Assembly (NCBI GenBank): GCA_017165825.1
Contig: CM029372.1
Coordinates: forward strand, 917,466-981,465
Length of the DNA: 64,000 nucleotides
Direction: 5' to 3'
Source: Hepsetus odoe
Lineage: Eukaryota; Chordata; Actinopteri; Characiformes; Hepsetidae
The notes beneath the pieces are model-generated. The model was not told the DNA's origin, made no database searches, and saw only the letters and a list, made by a program, of their open reading frames with translations. The position numbers and the translations under genes are program-made. Positions 31,656 through 38,009 of this stretch are shown here, one piece after another. How positions within the stretch are numbered: the first letter of the stretch is position 1; every line of letters begins with the position of its first letter.

Positions 31656-33495
31656 TTCCTGAGTGATTCATTCCTCAGGCACCTGACAGAAAATTGCACA
31701 CATACATTAAGGTTCTGTGAGTGATAGTGATGTTGCCACTAGTTTCCATGACAACAGAAGGCCTTGGGAGCTATGGTTCAGCTCTAATTATTTATACTTT
31801 GATGTCAAGGCATATACATACTCTGTTAGGTAGTTCTGTTGATGTCTTATTAACCATAGATAATTTCTGATTCCTAAAAGCGGGATTTTTTTTTTTTTTT
31901 ACTGCCTTGGAAGGTTGACCTAGTTTTACAAAAGCACTACAGACGTGAGCTAAGTTATTCCCCTGCAAAAACACAAAAATGAAAAATAATTTTATGATGT
32001 TCAGAGCACACTAGTTTCATCAGTAAATTGATTTTTATTTGTTCAATGCAAGTAATTTTAGTGAATAATAGATAAACACAGTATATCTCTAGAGTTGGTC
32101 CTGGATTGGAAGATTGTGGGTTCGATTCCCTCACCATTAGGTTGCCCTGAGGTACCCTCGAGCAAGGTACCATCCCCGTCACTGCTCCCCGGGCACTTTC
32201 AGTAGCTGCGCCCTGCTGCACATGTGTGTATGGGTGAAATGCAGAGGTTGAATTTCGTTGTGTTGTGCTGTGGTGCGTTTCACAATGACAAGGGTAGTCA
32301 CTTTCACTTTCACTTTTAATGTTACAGTATTCTACAGGTGGTGAATATCTTGTCAATTATCATTGAAGCCATTTAAGCCATCATTTAATTAATTATAACT
32401 CATACTAAAGATATTATTAAGCATTTTATAAATATCTCATAAATTGCAAGGTAAACAATGCAGCTGGAAATATGCAAATAATTTGTAATAGTTTCATAAA
32501 ACAAGGGGTAAACAACAACTATATCAGAGTTTTTAATATTTTTGAACCTATGGTTATTAAACAATTTTGTTGTAAAAAGTTTGTAATTCTGTCTCCTTAG
32601 GGCTTTATGTGCACTGCCTGACAATATACAACTAATTTTCCTAACAATCTTCCTAATGCTCATGTAGCTCTCTATTAATTTGTTTAATCAGGGGGATGAG
32701 GAAGTCAGTCTGGGATTGCCAATCAGCCCCTTCATGGACCGCTCAGCACCACAACTAGCCAAGTTGCAGGAGTCTTTCATCTCACACATCGTGGGGCCAC
32801 TCTGCAGCTCCTATGACACAGCAGCCCTAATGCCAGGTCACTGGGTGGAACCTATGCCTGATGAGGCTAAAGAAGTAACTTGTGTTGAGGAAACAGATGA
32901 AGAAGATGATGATACAACTGAAGAAGATGCCTCTACTAGTTCTGAGCAATCTCGTATGTTTGCATTTATGTTGTTTGGTATTGTGATTATTTATGAGGAT
33001 GATAAGACTGAAATTTAACAAACATATAAATTTGTTTTTATGCTTCTGTCTATAATAGAGGAACTGATGCCTGAAAAGCGCAGAAAAGTCTTCTGTCAGA
33101 TCATGCAGCACCTTTTGGAGAACCATGAAATGTGGAAGAAGGTCATTGCTGAAGAGGCACAGAGCCAAAAATTGGAAGAAGAAACCTCATGCCTCAGCAA
33201 TATCTCTGAGACAATCCTGGCCATTCATGAAGAGGAGGAGGAGACAGGAAGCAAGGAGGAGTCAGGGGAGGGCAAGAATAAAACTGAAGGAGAGGATAAA
33301 GGGCCAATAGCAGATGAACAAAGAAAAGCATTAGCAAAAGAAAAACAAACCGAAGAGTGCTTGGAAACCTTGTTGCAAGAGACATTGGTCAAGACAGAGA
33401 ATCAGGACACAGGAACTATAAAAAAACAGGGAGTAAAGGCAATGCAGAAATGGGATGAAACTGCAGATGTGCTTTACATGAGAGATCCAGAGTAA
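4086..33495 (+). CDS. pde3a: pde3a, cGMP-inhibited cAMP phosphodiesterase 3A (15 exons; first coding exon off-window)
   Basis: PDE3A hydrolyses cAMP (and cGMP slowly) and is inhibited by cGMP; in vertebrates it acts in heart, vascular muscle, platelets and oocytes, partly membrane bound. Fifteen exons join in frame to 2652 bp (883 codons plus TAA). Seen in order, numbering from exon 2: Ser-rich regulatory linker (1-340), catalytic domain (about 360-700) with HNRIHATDVLHAVW, the class I signature [10 protein letters not shown], the metal-site Asp in CIKMADVNGP and the purine-binding Gln in LQESF, then a long charged tail. Linker motifs (MGEAHGLISDLLADPSLPP, SWTTTTSATGLP, YETNHSDSSDFAQNED) match PDE3A rather than PDE3B. 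The N-terminal membrane region is encoded by an exon left of the window. Human PDE3A also has 16 coding exons. I see no disabling change, so the gene looks functional. Confidence 0.97.
4852..5058 (-). mobile_element. SINE-A copy
   Basis: Reads, on the minus strand, from a tRNA-like head (ggggcagcagtggcctagtggttaggg) to a gtgac tail. It lacks the central segment found in other copies (gagcagtgatggggatggtaccttgctcaagggtacc). Confidence 0.85.
6502..6609. repeat. copied CT-tract segment plus (CA)n
   Basis: 6502-6567 repeats 3838-3903 (cattgttacagaccaaatca... through the CT run) with only two or three differences, then a (TC)n and (CA)n stretch. Confidence 0.85.
6655..6785 (+). mobile_element. 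SINE/LINE 3' tail fragment
   Basis: Contains gatgggctggcgacccgacc, gaccccgtttggggaaaagcgg and an atggatggaaggatgg tail, the standard 3' end of a common fish SINE/LINE family. It is 5' truncated. Confidence 0.7.
7127..7607 (-). mobile_element. solo LTR (family 1, copy A)
   Basis: A 481-bp element bounded TGTAAC...GTGACA and flanked by a perfect 5-bp duplication CAAAC (7122-7126, 7608-7612). On the minus strand it shows a TATA-like ctatttaag, then AATAAA near the 3' end, the order expected of U3-R-U5. Its U3 has three copies of a 40-odd-bp unit with gagcgccctctagcgt. No internal retroelement sequence adjoins it, so it is a recombination-derived solo LTR. Confidence 0.9.
7277..7337. repeat. 14-bp tandem repeat inside LTR
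   Basis: Unit acatataccaagtt repeated about four times between ctaagtagc and cgaacccac in solo LTR copy A. Confidence 0.85.
9068..9751 (+). pseudogene. LINE endonuclease fragment
   Basis: The frame holds the N-terminal endonuclease half with GTWNVTSLVGKEPELVREVE and IVLLGDFNAHVGNDSG. It stops at TAA 9749-9751 where a short deletion shifts frame; the following residues (GRNGPPDLN) continue in another frame at about 9755. The likely native start is not defined because the leader is open. Confidence 0.85.
9793..10653 (+). pseudogene. LINE endonuclease C-terminus and linker
   Basis: Continues the LINE polyprotein: SITNTMFRHKDVHMCTWHQD, MIDFVVVSSDLWPHV and STDHHLVVSW (endonuclease catalytic His/Asp region), then an Arg/Lys-rich linker (WWTPAVRDGIKLKKESYRAF, KFWSTIRRLRRGK). 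It ends in a frameshift near 10640. Confidence 0.85.
10670..11482 (+). pseudogene. LINE reverse transcriptase domain
   Basis: The frame carries the RT blocks in order: LLGGRAPGVDEICPEFLKAL, VVPLFKKGDQRVCSNYRGIT, GFRPGRGTVDQL, FVDLEKAFDCVPR, VGLPQGCPLSLILF and FADDVVLLAS. FADD supplies two catalytic Asp. A frameshift at about 11455 separates it from the C-terminal part. Confidence 0.9.
11463..12191 (+). pseudogene. LINE C-terminal region
   Basis: DRFAAECEAAGMSISTSKSE, FKCLGILFTSEGKMEREIDR, YVPTLTYGHELWVVTERTRS and RWLGHLIRMPPGRLPGEVFR form the conserved thumb and C terminus of this fish LINE. It ends at TAA 12189-12191, about 20 bp before the GGAT tail. Confidence 0.88.
12381..12887. mobile_element. 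Tc1-like MITE (TIR acagtactgtgcaaa)
   Basis: Terminal inverted repeats of about 40 bp (cagtactgtgcaaatgtttt at left; the reverse complement of cctaaaacctttgcatagtactg at right), flanked by TA on both sides (12379-12380, 12888-12889). The interior is too short for transposase. It sits inside the Tc1 remnant, whose sequence resumes exactly after it. Confidence 0.88.
13819..14180. other. GC-rich proline-coding stretch, origin unknown
   Basis: Pyrimidine-rich, with repeats of tgggtctccctgg and open in one frame for 117 codons (Pro, Leu, Ser, Gly rich). It has no recognised domain and no exon is expected between pde3a exons 2 and 3. Possibly a retroelement remnant. Confidence 0.35.
14331..14594 (+). 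CDS. pde3a: pde3a coding exon 3
   Basis: A 264-bp exon, 88 codons, phase 0/0, with acceptor tgcaacag and donor gtagga. It begins SSGTSVMVDIAVMGEAHGLI and contains the conserved DLLADPSLPP and LRAVSNLLSTQLTFQ blocks of the PDE3 regulatory region, then a TCSDSEE acidic patch and LAIPK at the end. The frame is open throughout and the match to PDE3A is close to residue-for-residue over long stretches. Confidence 0.96.
15450..15670 (-). mobile_element. solo LTR (family 2)
   Basis: Bounded TGTCAT...GTTACA with a perfect 5-bp duplication CCCAT at 15445-15449 and 15671-15675. On the minus strand it reads ggttatttaaat (TATA-like), then cagaataaacaaac (polyadenylation signal), then the 3' terminus. 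Compact, 221 bp, no adjoining internal sequence. Confidence 0.85.
15788..15902. repeat. copied pre-exon-3 segment with (CT)n
   Basis: gaagatgagctggagattaatttgct...cctcccattctctc repeats 14246-14316, immediately upstream of exon 3, with few differences, and is extended by about 55 bp of pure CT. Confidence 0.88.
16668..16825 (+). CDS. pde3a: pde3a coding exon 4 (phospho-regulatory, hypertension-hotspot exon)
   Basis: A 158-bp exon with acceptor ttacaacag and donor gtacca, phase 0 in and 2 out. It encodes RLRRSLPPGLLRRISSSW followed by TTTTSATGLPTIEPGPMRRD. The RRSLPP and RRIS Ser sites correspond to the PKC/PKA and 14-3-3 binding sites around human Ser428/Ser438. The TSATG block corresponds to human residues 445-449, where gain-of-function hypertension-brachydactyly mutations cluster. 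The block is fully conserved here. Confidence 0.96.
17145..17690 (+). mobile_element. RTE-like LINE reverse transcriptase fragment
   Basis: Degenerate RT: RLFNTILESDMVPEEWRR, then STTDAMFALRVLMEKYKQSQ, KDLHCTFVDF, and VEVGLHQGSVLSPFLFAMVL. It belongs to the same family as 19838-22290. Located in pde3a intron 4 (16826-18273), which otherwise holds nothing recognised. Confidence 0.85.
18274..18335 (+). CDS. pde3a: pde3a coding exon 5
   Basis: A 62-bp exon with acceptor aatccag and donor gtaaag. Its first base completes an Arg codon from exon 4, and it then reads SMSASFVTSAPNYLYSKGRR plus one base. It aligns with the [20 protein letters not shown] stretch of human PDE3A. Phase is 2 in and 1 out, and both junctions restore the frame of their neighbours. 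Confidence 0.87.
18918..19150 (+). mobile_element. SINE-A copy, divergent
   Basis: Weakly preserved head (gggtttgaatcatggcc) followed by ggttgccctgaggtaccctta and a cacaatgtcactttcac tail. It lies in pde3a intron 5 (18336-19483). Confidence 0.7.
19484..19715 (+). CDS. pde3a: pde3a coding exon 6
   Basis: A 232-bp exon after a T-rich tract ending aacag, with donor gtaaga. It encodes a Ser/Pro-rich linker: ISPMVSPCHSPPIQGTP matches human ISPLSSPCSSPLQGTP, and HRALTHSQSAP matches HRALTYTQSAP. It ends LCS plus two bases. This linker is predicted disordered and carries many SP/TP motifs. An RTE-like LINE copy begins only about 120 bp downstream. Confidence 0.94.
20335..20718 (+). pseudogene. RTE-like LINE endonuclease fragment
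   Basis: RVSDRVMSLKLEVEGMIMNI, VVIGADFNGHVGEGNRGDEE and YFKKREKQRVTYKSGG, the endonuclease core; an in-frame TGA at 20716-20718 replaces the codon before QVDYILCRR. The preceding residues (from 19863) are in another frame. Confidence 0.85.
21651..22202 (+). pseudogene. RTE-like LINE reverse transcriptase fragment
   Basis: KVVEARLRKEVMISEQQYGF, STTDRMFVQLRALMEKYREG, VDLEKAYDRVPREELW and MMFADDIVICC with the catalytic Asp pair. It ends prematurely at a deletion joint near 22190. 21223-21654 carries the preceding fingers domain in another frame. Confidence 0.85.
22330..22487 (+). mobile_element. SINE-B copy
   Basis: tRNA-like head (ggtggtctggtggtaagct, then B-box-like aggttcaaatcc), then cctgagcaaaacccttaact and ctctggataagagtgtc. 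It sits just after the (GAA)n tail of the LINE. Confidence 0.8.
22488..22936 (+). mobile_element. Tc1-like transposon 3' end
   Basis: Non-coding 3' region with ggtctacagacaatacctttgac, accacaggtggactccaatc and a right end caaaatgtggaaaaagtg...cagatgcactgta, the standard terminus of a fish Tc1 family. 5' truncated. Confidence 0.8.
22944..23428 (-). mobile_element. solo LTR (family 1, copy B)
   Basis: A 485-bp element, TGTAAC...GTGACA, with a perfect 5-bp duplication CCTAT at 22939-22943 and 23429-23433. Closely related to copy A at 7127-7607, with the same TATA region, the inverted repeat tctgttctgact/agtcagaacaga, and three gagcgccctctagcgt units. It differs by an (ATGACT)n expansion at about 23066-23140. 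Confidence 0.92.
23066..23140. repeat. (ATGACT)n array inside LTR
   Basis: About ten tandem copies of a 6-bp unit (actatg) preceded by short gatgac units. Copy A has a different 14-bp tandem repeat at the same LTR position. Confidence 0.9.
23810..24162 (+). mobile_element. RTE-like LINE reverse transcriptase fragment, heavily decayed
   Basis: ccagattgtttaacacaattttggaaagtgagagg, gtgatgcacagatg...ggattaagttgatca and gtggacttagaagagcatatgacaggatgcctagagaggag are recognisable pieces of the same RTE family, with many gaps. Confidence 0.8.
24163..24260 (-). mobile_element. SINE-A tail fragment
   Basis: gaaagtgaaagtgactatttgtcattgtg through cagtgaaccacaatga and ttttaacccatacac: the tail half only, adjoining the RTE fragment. 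Confidence 0.7.
24471..24728 (-). mobile_element. SINE-A copy, complete
   Basis: gtgaaagtgaaaacccttgtcattgtgaggtc at left to the tRNA-like head (cctctaggccaccgctgccc) at right; full-length, about 258 bp. It directly abuts a LINE fragment. Confidence 0.9.
24732..24894 (+). mobile_element. RTE-like LINE fragment, near-identical to 21966-22128
   Basis: 163 bp matching the RT segment from VMYAFKVDFGLHQGS to FADDIVICC with about three mismatches, a much closer match than any other RTE fragment here. Confidence 0.92.
26188..26261 (+). CDS. pde3a: pde3a coding exon 7
   Basis: A 74-bp exon with acceptor cttttgcag and donor gtaata. Joined to exon 6 it reads SSCGKPYSKTWHGEGS, aligning with SSCGRPYSQGNPADEP of human PDE3A, then diverges in a charged stretch (DNVDKTQPS). 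Phase 2 in, 1 out. Weaker conservation at the 3' half is usual for this linker. Confidence 0.9.
26484..26703 (-). mobile_element. SINE-A copy, divergent
   Basis: cacacagtgagccttgatgaaatg through gggagcagtgatggagatggtacc to aaccactaggccactgctg. It lies in pde3a intron 7 (26262-27009). Confidence 0.8.
26704..26885 (+). mobile_element. L2-like LINE reverse transcriptase fragment
   Basis: The translation gives VAVPVLLDLSSALDMVDHF, the conserved LLDLSAAFDTVDH block of L2/Rex-type RT, then a decayed stretch (W/F residues and stops). Short remnant. Confidence 0.65.
27010..27191 (+). CDS. pde3a: pde3a coding exon 8
   Basis: A 182-bp exon with acceptor catcaattag and donor gtgaaa. It encodes SDYDSTYETNHSDSSDFAQ followed by NEDDGEARRK, equivalent to [20 protein letters not shown] in human PDE3A, and then a divergent Cys/His-containing stretch ending IASE. 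Phase 1 in, 0 out. The exact 3' end is supported by frame and by a clean join to exon 9. Confidence 0.92.
27538..27675 (+). CDS. pde3a: pde3a coding exon 9 (start of catalytic region)
   Basis: A 138-bp exon, 46 codons, phase 0/0, with acceptor tctctttcag and donor gtaaga. It contains ILAPEPLVMDGLEVIM, NNWNFPIFNLVEKI and CGRILSQ, the entry helices of the PDE catalytic domain and nearly identical to PDE3A. The upstream reading frame stays open through the intron end, so the start is set by the splice acceptor. Confidence 0.96.
27906..28171 (-). mobile_element. SINE-A copy (cluster 1 of 3)
   Basis: gtgaaagtgacaactgtgac at left, caagggtaccttagacaatc in the middle, ccactagggcatcactgccc head at right. 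Confidence 0.85.
28219..28403 (-). mobile_element. SINE-A copy, head truncated (cluster 2 of 3)
   Basis: gtgaaagtgaaaacccttgtcattgcgaggtc to gggtacctcagggcaacc, then joined to another copy; the tRNA-like head is missing. Confidence 0.85.
28404..28566 (-). mobile_element. SINE-A copy, tail truncated (cluster 3 of 3)
   Basis: Starts mid-element (acccatacaaaaagtgcagc) and runs to the head (taaccactagaccaccactgcc). Joined directly to the preceding truncated copy, as expected of unequal recombination. Confidence 0.82.
28572..29100 (+). mobile_element. Tc1-like transposon fragment (non-coding 3' half)
   Basis: cctcacagcatgatgccgccagcatcatg, cccagattgttcagattatttgggtgac and tcttttatccttccccaaaaacc match a common fish Tc1 family's antisense transposase and 3' region. 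No terminus is preserved. Confidence 0.65.
29407..29518 (+). CDS. pde3a: pde3a coding exon 10
   Basis: A 112-bp exon with acceptor tatgctgcag and donor gtaagt. It reads VSYRLFEDTGLFETFKIP then FMNYFHALENGYRDIP, ending with the first base of the Tyr codon that precedes the metal-binding His. These are conserved helices of the PDE3 catalytic domain. Confidence 0.96.
29770..29883 (+). CDS. pde3a: pde3a coding exon 11 (first metal-binding motif, start of PDE3 insert)
   Basis: A 114-bp exon with acceptor ctttccag and donor gtaaga. It encodes YHNRIHATDVLHAVWYL, with the HN..H motif that supplies the catalytic His of all class I PDEs. It continues TTQPVPGLPT and then a variable Ser/Asp-containing stretch, which is the first half of the PDE3-specific 44-residue insertion within the catalytic domain. 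Confidence 0.96.
30081..30280 (+). CDS. pde3a: pde3a coding exon 12 (HD signature exon)
   Basis: A 200-bp exon with acceptor tttgtgtag and donor gtaaga, phase 1 in and 0 out. It completes the PDE3 insert (GHMGYVFSKTYPKMEDDYGC) and carries [20 protein letters not shown], the class I phosphodiesterase signature HDxxHxxxxN whose His and Asp residues bind the catalytic metals. It ends TSAPQ, exactly at the human exon border. Confidence 0.97.
30683..30886 (+). CDS. pde3a: pde3a coding exon 13
   Basis: A 204-bp exon, 68 codons, phase 0/0, with acceptor attctgcag and donor gtgaat. It contains [39 protein letters not shown] and FDFLAEFNAK, all catalytic-core helices. The donor is followed by a 78-bp intron with no in-frame stop (see findings). 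Confidence 0.97.
30965..31126 (+). CDS. pde3a: pde3a coding exon 14
   Basis: A 162-bp exon, 54 codons, phase 0/0, with acceptor tctcattcag and donor gtttgt. It reads LGQESGSGIDWSNENDRLLV then CQMCIKMADVNGP; the Asp of KMAD is the fourth metal-coordinating residue. It ends LQWTEGIVNEFYEQ. The first seven residues vary between PDE3 orthologs. Confidence 0.95.
31601..31654. repeat. (TC)n microsatellite
   Basis: About 27 uninterrupted TC dinucleotides. Confidence 0.95.
32088..32320 (+). mobile_element. SINE-A copy
   Basis: B-box-like gtgggttcgattccc near the head, then ggttgccctgaggtaccctcgagcaaggtacc and a tcactttcacttt tail. Confidence 0.85.
32692..32953 (+). CDS. pde3a: pde3a coding exon 15
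   Basis: A 262-bp exon with acceptor gtttaatcag and donor gtatgt. It contains GDEEVSLGLPISPFMDRSAP, then LAKLQESFISHIVGPLC with the invariant purine-scanning Gln, and finishes the catalytic domain at LMPGHWVEP. It then enters an acidic stretch of mostly Glu, Asp and Thr (EETDEEDDDTTEED), as in other PDE3A proteins. Confidence 0.96.
33059..33495 (+). CDS. pde3a: pde3a terminal coding exon 16
   Basis: A 437-bp coding part starting after ctataatag and ending with TAA at 33493-33495. It encodes KRRKVFCQIMQHLLENHEMW then KKVIAEEA, conserved with human [27 protein letters not shown]. A Glu/Lys-rich tail of about 100 residues follows, noticeably longer than the roughly 55 in human. The acceptor at 33058 rather than 33060 is required by phase (one base carried from exon 15). 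Confidence 0.94.
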
Positions 33496-33497
33496 CA

Positions 33498-33517
33498 AAA
33501 AGCGAAACTTCGCTTTT
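33498..33517 (+). repeat. short hairpin just after pde3a stop
   Basis: AAAAGCGA, loop AACT, TCGCTTTT: eight paired bases around a four-base loop, starting three bases after the TAA stop. Function unknown; it would lie at the start of the 3' UTR. Confidence 0.6.
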
Positions 33518-33971
33518 ATTTCTAACAAGACTCTTGATTATATGGTTGCCAGCACATTATTTAGACACAACACTGTAGATGCTTTAGGGGAACATGTGCC
33601 TAAAAAAACAGGGTGGGAGAAGTCTGACTGTCTTGGAATGGGGGTTTACTTCAGGTTAATTTTTTGTTACCCTGTTTTTTCTTGGTGGTGCCCACAATGC
33701 AACTTAGTGCTGAAGTGCCACTTAACTTCCATGACAGGGGTCTCAGTGATCTGCTCTTTAGGCCATGTTAGGCTAAATTAATTCTTTTTACAAGTATTTT
33801 CTGAGGAGATTAATACCGGTTGTCAATACTGGGGGACCAAGGTGAAATTTCTTTTAGTTTCCCCGTGTTTCCCTGTGGAATTAGGTACCATGAAGGTGTC
33901 CTTGCTGCATTTTCCTGCTTTTACCGAAATTATCTTTACCTTATTTTTTTGACACTTTTTAAGTTAAGGTA

Positions 33972-34000
33972 CCTGAGGTACCTGAAACCTGTACCTCAGG
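33972..34000 (+). repeat. hairpin in pde3a 3' UTR
   Basis: Arms CCTGAGGTAC (33972-33981) and GTACCTCAGG (33991-34000) are perfect reverse complements around a 9-base loop. The left arm is preceded by a partial direct repeat (ggtacctgaggtacctg). It could be an RNA stem in the 3' UTR. Confidence 0.6.
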
Positions 34001-34830
34001 AGACCTTTGGTGTTTTTCTTGCCAGAACACATAGGACAGAAAAGGAATCTTTTTTATATGGCAATCTGATTTCATCAAAAACCTCACTATTTTCTACAGG
34101 GAAATTCTCTTGCAAGACCATTTAATACAAGAAACTAATGCATCTACTTCTCAGCTCCTTTCAGTCCTGTCCTTGGGTGTTTTGTATGAATGAATTTGTT
34201 ACATTAATGATAAATGCAGTAGCTTAAAATGGTTATTCATGGACAAAGGAATATCCAAACTAATCCCACTCTATTCCATGAGATACAGAGAGCATATACT
34301 AAATCCTTCTGCTCATGTTATTTCAAAAATATTTCTAACGTTTGAATATCACATTTTTATCTGTAGAACTTTAATTACTGCAACAGTGCAAAACACTGGC
34401 AAACAGTTTCCCTTCTCTCACATTTGGTTCATTTGCACAAAGACAGTAGTGGTAATTGTCTCTGACAAGTTCTGATAATTAACTACATAAATATGATATG
34501 CTGTGCCTGTAGGCCAAAGAGCTCTTACATTTCATGCAGTTGTACACTCTCACTAAACAAGGAAGGTCACTCAAATTCCAGCCATCTAGTATCAGGCATG
34601 TCCTAGAGGCAGTGTAGTCATGCAATCAGACATGTGAACAGCTAACAGATGCTTACCCTAGCAGCATAAGGCACAACAAAGTGCCACATCACTGTTATAT
34701 GCTGCTCATAATGGTTGTGCATGGAGAGGCAGATGGTTGTGAATGCATTACAAGAAGAGGTTATCTGGGTAAAAAAAAAAAACCTTAAGCAGGCCTTTTC
34801 ATCTTGCACCCAGTACTGTGGCATCATAAC

Positions 34831-34870
34831 TTTGGTTAGTTAGTTAATAATTTGGTTAGTTAGTTAATAA
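34831..34870. repeat. 20-bp tandem duplication
   Basis: The unit tttggttagttagttaataa occurs twice in exact head-to-tail array. It is located in the presumed pde3a 3' UTR. Confidence 0.85.
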
Positions 34871-37800
34871 TTTGCAACTGGGAAGTGGGAATTGTATGAT
34901 ATATATGTCAGTCTAGCATGCACTTTTCTTTTGAAATCTCAGCTTCATTTGCAGCTCAATGCAGGCATTTATTTGTCCAGCACAGCAGAGTTCAAAAGAA
35001 TCCAATGAATTATTCAAGCAATACTGACACATTCTGTAGACTGATGGTATTTTATGAATACTATCATATTGTGATTTCTTTCTTGGTTATTTTTGCCAAA
35101 TATGACTGTATAAAATGTTTCCATAAATACATGCAAATCATGCAGCAGTATAAATGTCTGAACTTTTACTACATATTTGGGTTTTTTAATAGATCACATT
35201 TTATGTTGGAAAATAGGAAAGCTAGGTCAACATACTAGGTCAAATAGCTAGGTCAGTGATTGCCTATGAAACAGTTATGGCTCAGTGGATAGTGTGTGAA
35301 TGTGTGTATGTGTGTGTTTGTGTTCAGAAATACACTGCAAATTATAACACATCGCACTTCCATGGGTATACCTGTTTTAGAGGGCAGACAGTAGATTTCT
35401 GTTATGTTGGAAAGAGCAAGCTGAAAAATATTCCTGTCAGTTTGAACCAATTCTCTGTTGTTTCTCTCAGTACATATTCAAATCAACTTACTTTTCATCC
35501 CAATATTTGAGCTATATTCTCACATTCCATTATCTTAATCAATTTTATTTTTACAATTAACAAGCTTTGGGAACAGGCCTTGCTTGTTACGAGTAGATAA
35601 GCAGGCAGCCATGTGTTCCTTAAGCCTGTTCAATAGTTAGTGCCTGTTCTTTGTTATACCCATGCTTAAGCTAGAACATACAACTTGACCCCTTTTAGGT
35701 TATACAATATGTATTAAAGATGGGAAGGAGCATCCAAAGAAATGACCAACACTGAGATATTAAATGATTAATTTGGTGAGGGAGAGTGTGGTGTTTATCC
35801 TTGGTATCACAGCTGTGGTGTTTCAGTGTCCTCCACTGTGCCTCTTTCTAAGGGTCCTCCTGAAGGCTTGGCCTTCATTTAAGTCAAAACATTAATGCTT
35901 CTGTGTCATTATGTGCGCTGTGTGGAACTCATTCACAGGCACAATTCTGTTTTGATGCTTAGAATACTTACCGTATACAAGACATACTGTCAAAGGTGGG
36001 GATAAACACATTTCAGAGTGTTTTCTGAGCCTCCTTGCCACGCTGTATTGTTACACCAACTCCATTTACTTTCCAGACACATGCAATAGCTTCCTCACCC
36101 AAGCACTATAACAAAACAATCAAATGCACCACATTTATTAATCAAGGCCTTTTAGATTATCAGTCACATCAGTCATTTTGGGTAGAGAGACATTGTCAAA
36201 AGAGTAATGAATATGGTAACCATAACATATACCTCTTATAAGTGTAATAATTTCTTTCACAGTCCTTATTTTCTGTATTTTGTTCCTAAACCAGTTTCCA
36301 GCTGGTTTGGTCTATGTAACCTTGTTGTTATCGGTAGTTAATTTGTCTTAACCTATATGCATCAGAAAATGTAGTCACTGGGCACTCTTATTCACTCTTA
36401 TTTCACCAAAAGTAACATACAAGCTTTACACCTCTCTCAAAATGAGAAATGAGACTTGTACTTTTTATACGTAGTGGGCACCTCACTGACTAAATAATTA
36501 TTTTTCTTCTCACTTGTATGTTGCACTTAATACATGTAGCAATACCTACAGAAAAGGGAGCTGTTCTCACCAGTATTCACCAGTATTCATTAAGTGAAAT
36601 ACTCATTGTATTGCTGGTTATGGTTCCATTTTGTACAAAACAATAAGCTGTAAAGATATAACAGGAGCAGACTGAAAAAAAAATGACAAATGTCTTTTGG
36701 ATAAATATTATTTATTTTTACTGTTTTGTAATTTAGACACTATACTGTAGCTCCTCAATGGCCAGAAATGCTGGAAGTGCCTCTTGGTATAATGTATTAT
36801 ACAGTAAAAATATATTATTTAGAACTTGTCACAAGCTTAAAATTGTGGTTGTTGTAATGTGAATACAGTTTATGAATATGTGAAAAATTATGCGGTATTG
36901 AGAGTGTTTTATTTTGTATTTCCAACAGCACAAATGTTATGCACACATGCAATCAATGATAAAATTCAATACAATAACGTCAAGTGAGGAAATCTGAACA
37001 AGAACAAGCATATAATAAGAAATGTGTAGGTAAAGTCCACATAAAATCCAAAGGCTCCTGACTGATATGTTTTTATGAAGAGGTTTCATGGTTGAAAATT
37101 GTGGTTTACTTTATTTATCATATGAATTAAGAGGCTGAAGAGATTAGATTTTTTTAAATCTGTAGATTAAAAAAATATTTAAATAACCTAGTTGTCTCAG
37201 TCATTTGGCTGAATAGTTTTAAAATTCAGCTAATCTATTATTTATTTGTCAGATTGTTCATGAAGAATTGAGAGGGAGAGAAAGAAATGTATGTGAGACT
37301 TGTTCTTTGAACTCACCAAAACAAAACAGGATTAGTGGCAATTCTGGCATCAGAAATACTTTTTATGAAGCAAGACATGTTTAATATCATTCATACTTAA
37401 ACCTGAAGCACATAGCTGGAAAGTTGGATTTTTTCATTTGAGCTCTGTTGTGATTATATTATATAATATTAAATATATATTATATATAATGTGATATGCT
37501 GGGTACTTAGTGCACATACAAAAGGGTTTTGTTGTGGATACTGAGATCATGGATTTTGTAGCAAAATAATTTTTTTTTTTGTTGTTTCAGCCAGCTATAG
37601 AATATAAAGCTTTTTTCTACTGACTGGTTCTCACCCAATTTAAAACAATGCTGTCAATGAAAAAATTTTAGGTTGGGGATAAAAAATGGATTGATCAATC
37701 TACTAAAATTCTGGTGATTAAGGAATTGTTTTGTTTTGTATAGTTTTTTTTTTTTCAATAATTTAAATCCCAAAATAATCCTAGTAAACTTTTATGTATT

Positions 37801-38009
37801 CCCTTAACTTCAAGGATTAAGATACTACTGGTTCATACTTTTAAACAAAACATTTTGTGTTTAAACCAGAAAACTTAAATTTAAAACTTAAATTTATTTA
37901 TTTATTTTAAAGGTGAGGCACATGGCAACAGTAAGAGACTGAGCCTATCACTAAAATGGGAATTTGGCACTTGAACATATTTTAATGAATTTTCATCATT
38001 ATGTGGTGC

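Larger units (their letters stand above)
31127..32691 (+). other. pde3a intron 14
   Basis: Holds a (TC)n microsatellite (31601-31654) and a SINE-A copy. The rest (31130-31600, 32330-32690) has no recognised feature. Confidence 0.7.
33496..35720 (+). other. probable pde3a 3' UTR
   Basis: Non-coding DNA after the pde3a stop with no repeat family that I recognise. It contains an 8-bp perfect hairpin at 33498-33517, a 10-bp-arm hairpin at 33972-34000 and an exact 20-bp tandem duplication at 34831-34870. The nearest polyadenylation-like hexamer is ATTAAA at 35713-35718. No canonical AATAAA was noticed between the stop and the Tc1 remnant near 38150. The true transcript end is not determined. Confidence 0.45.
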
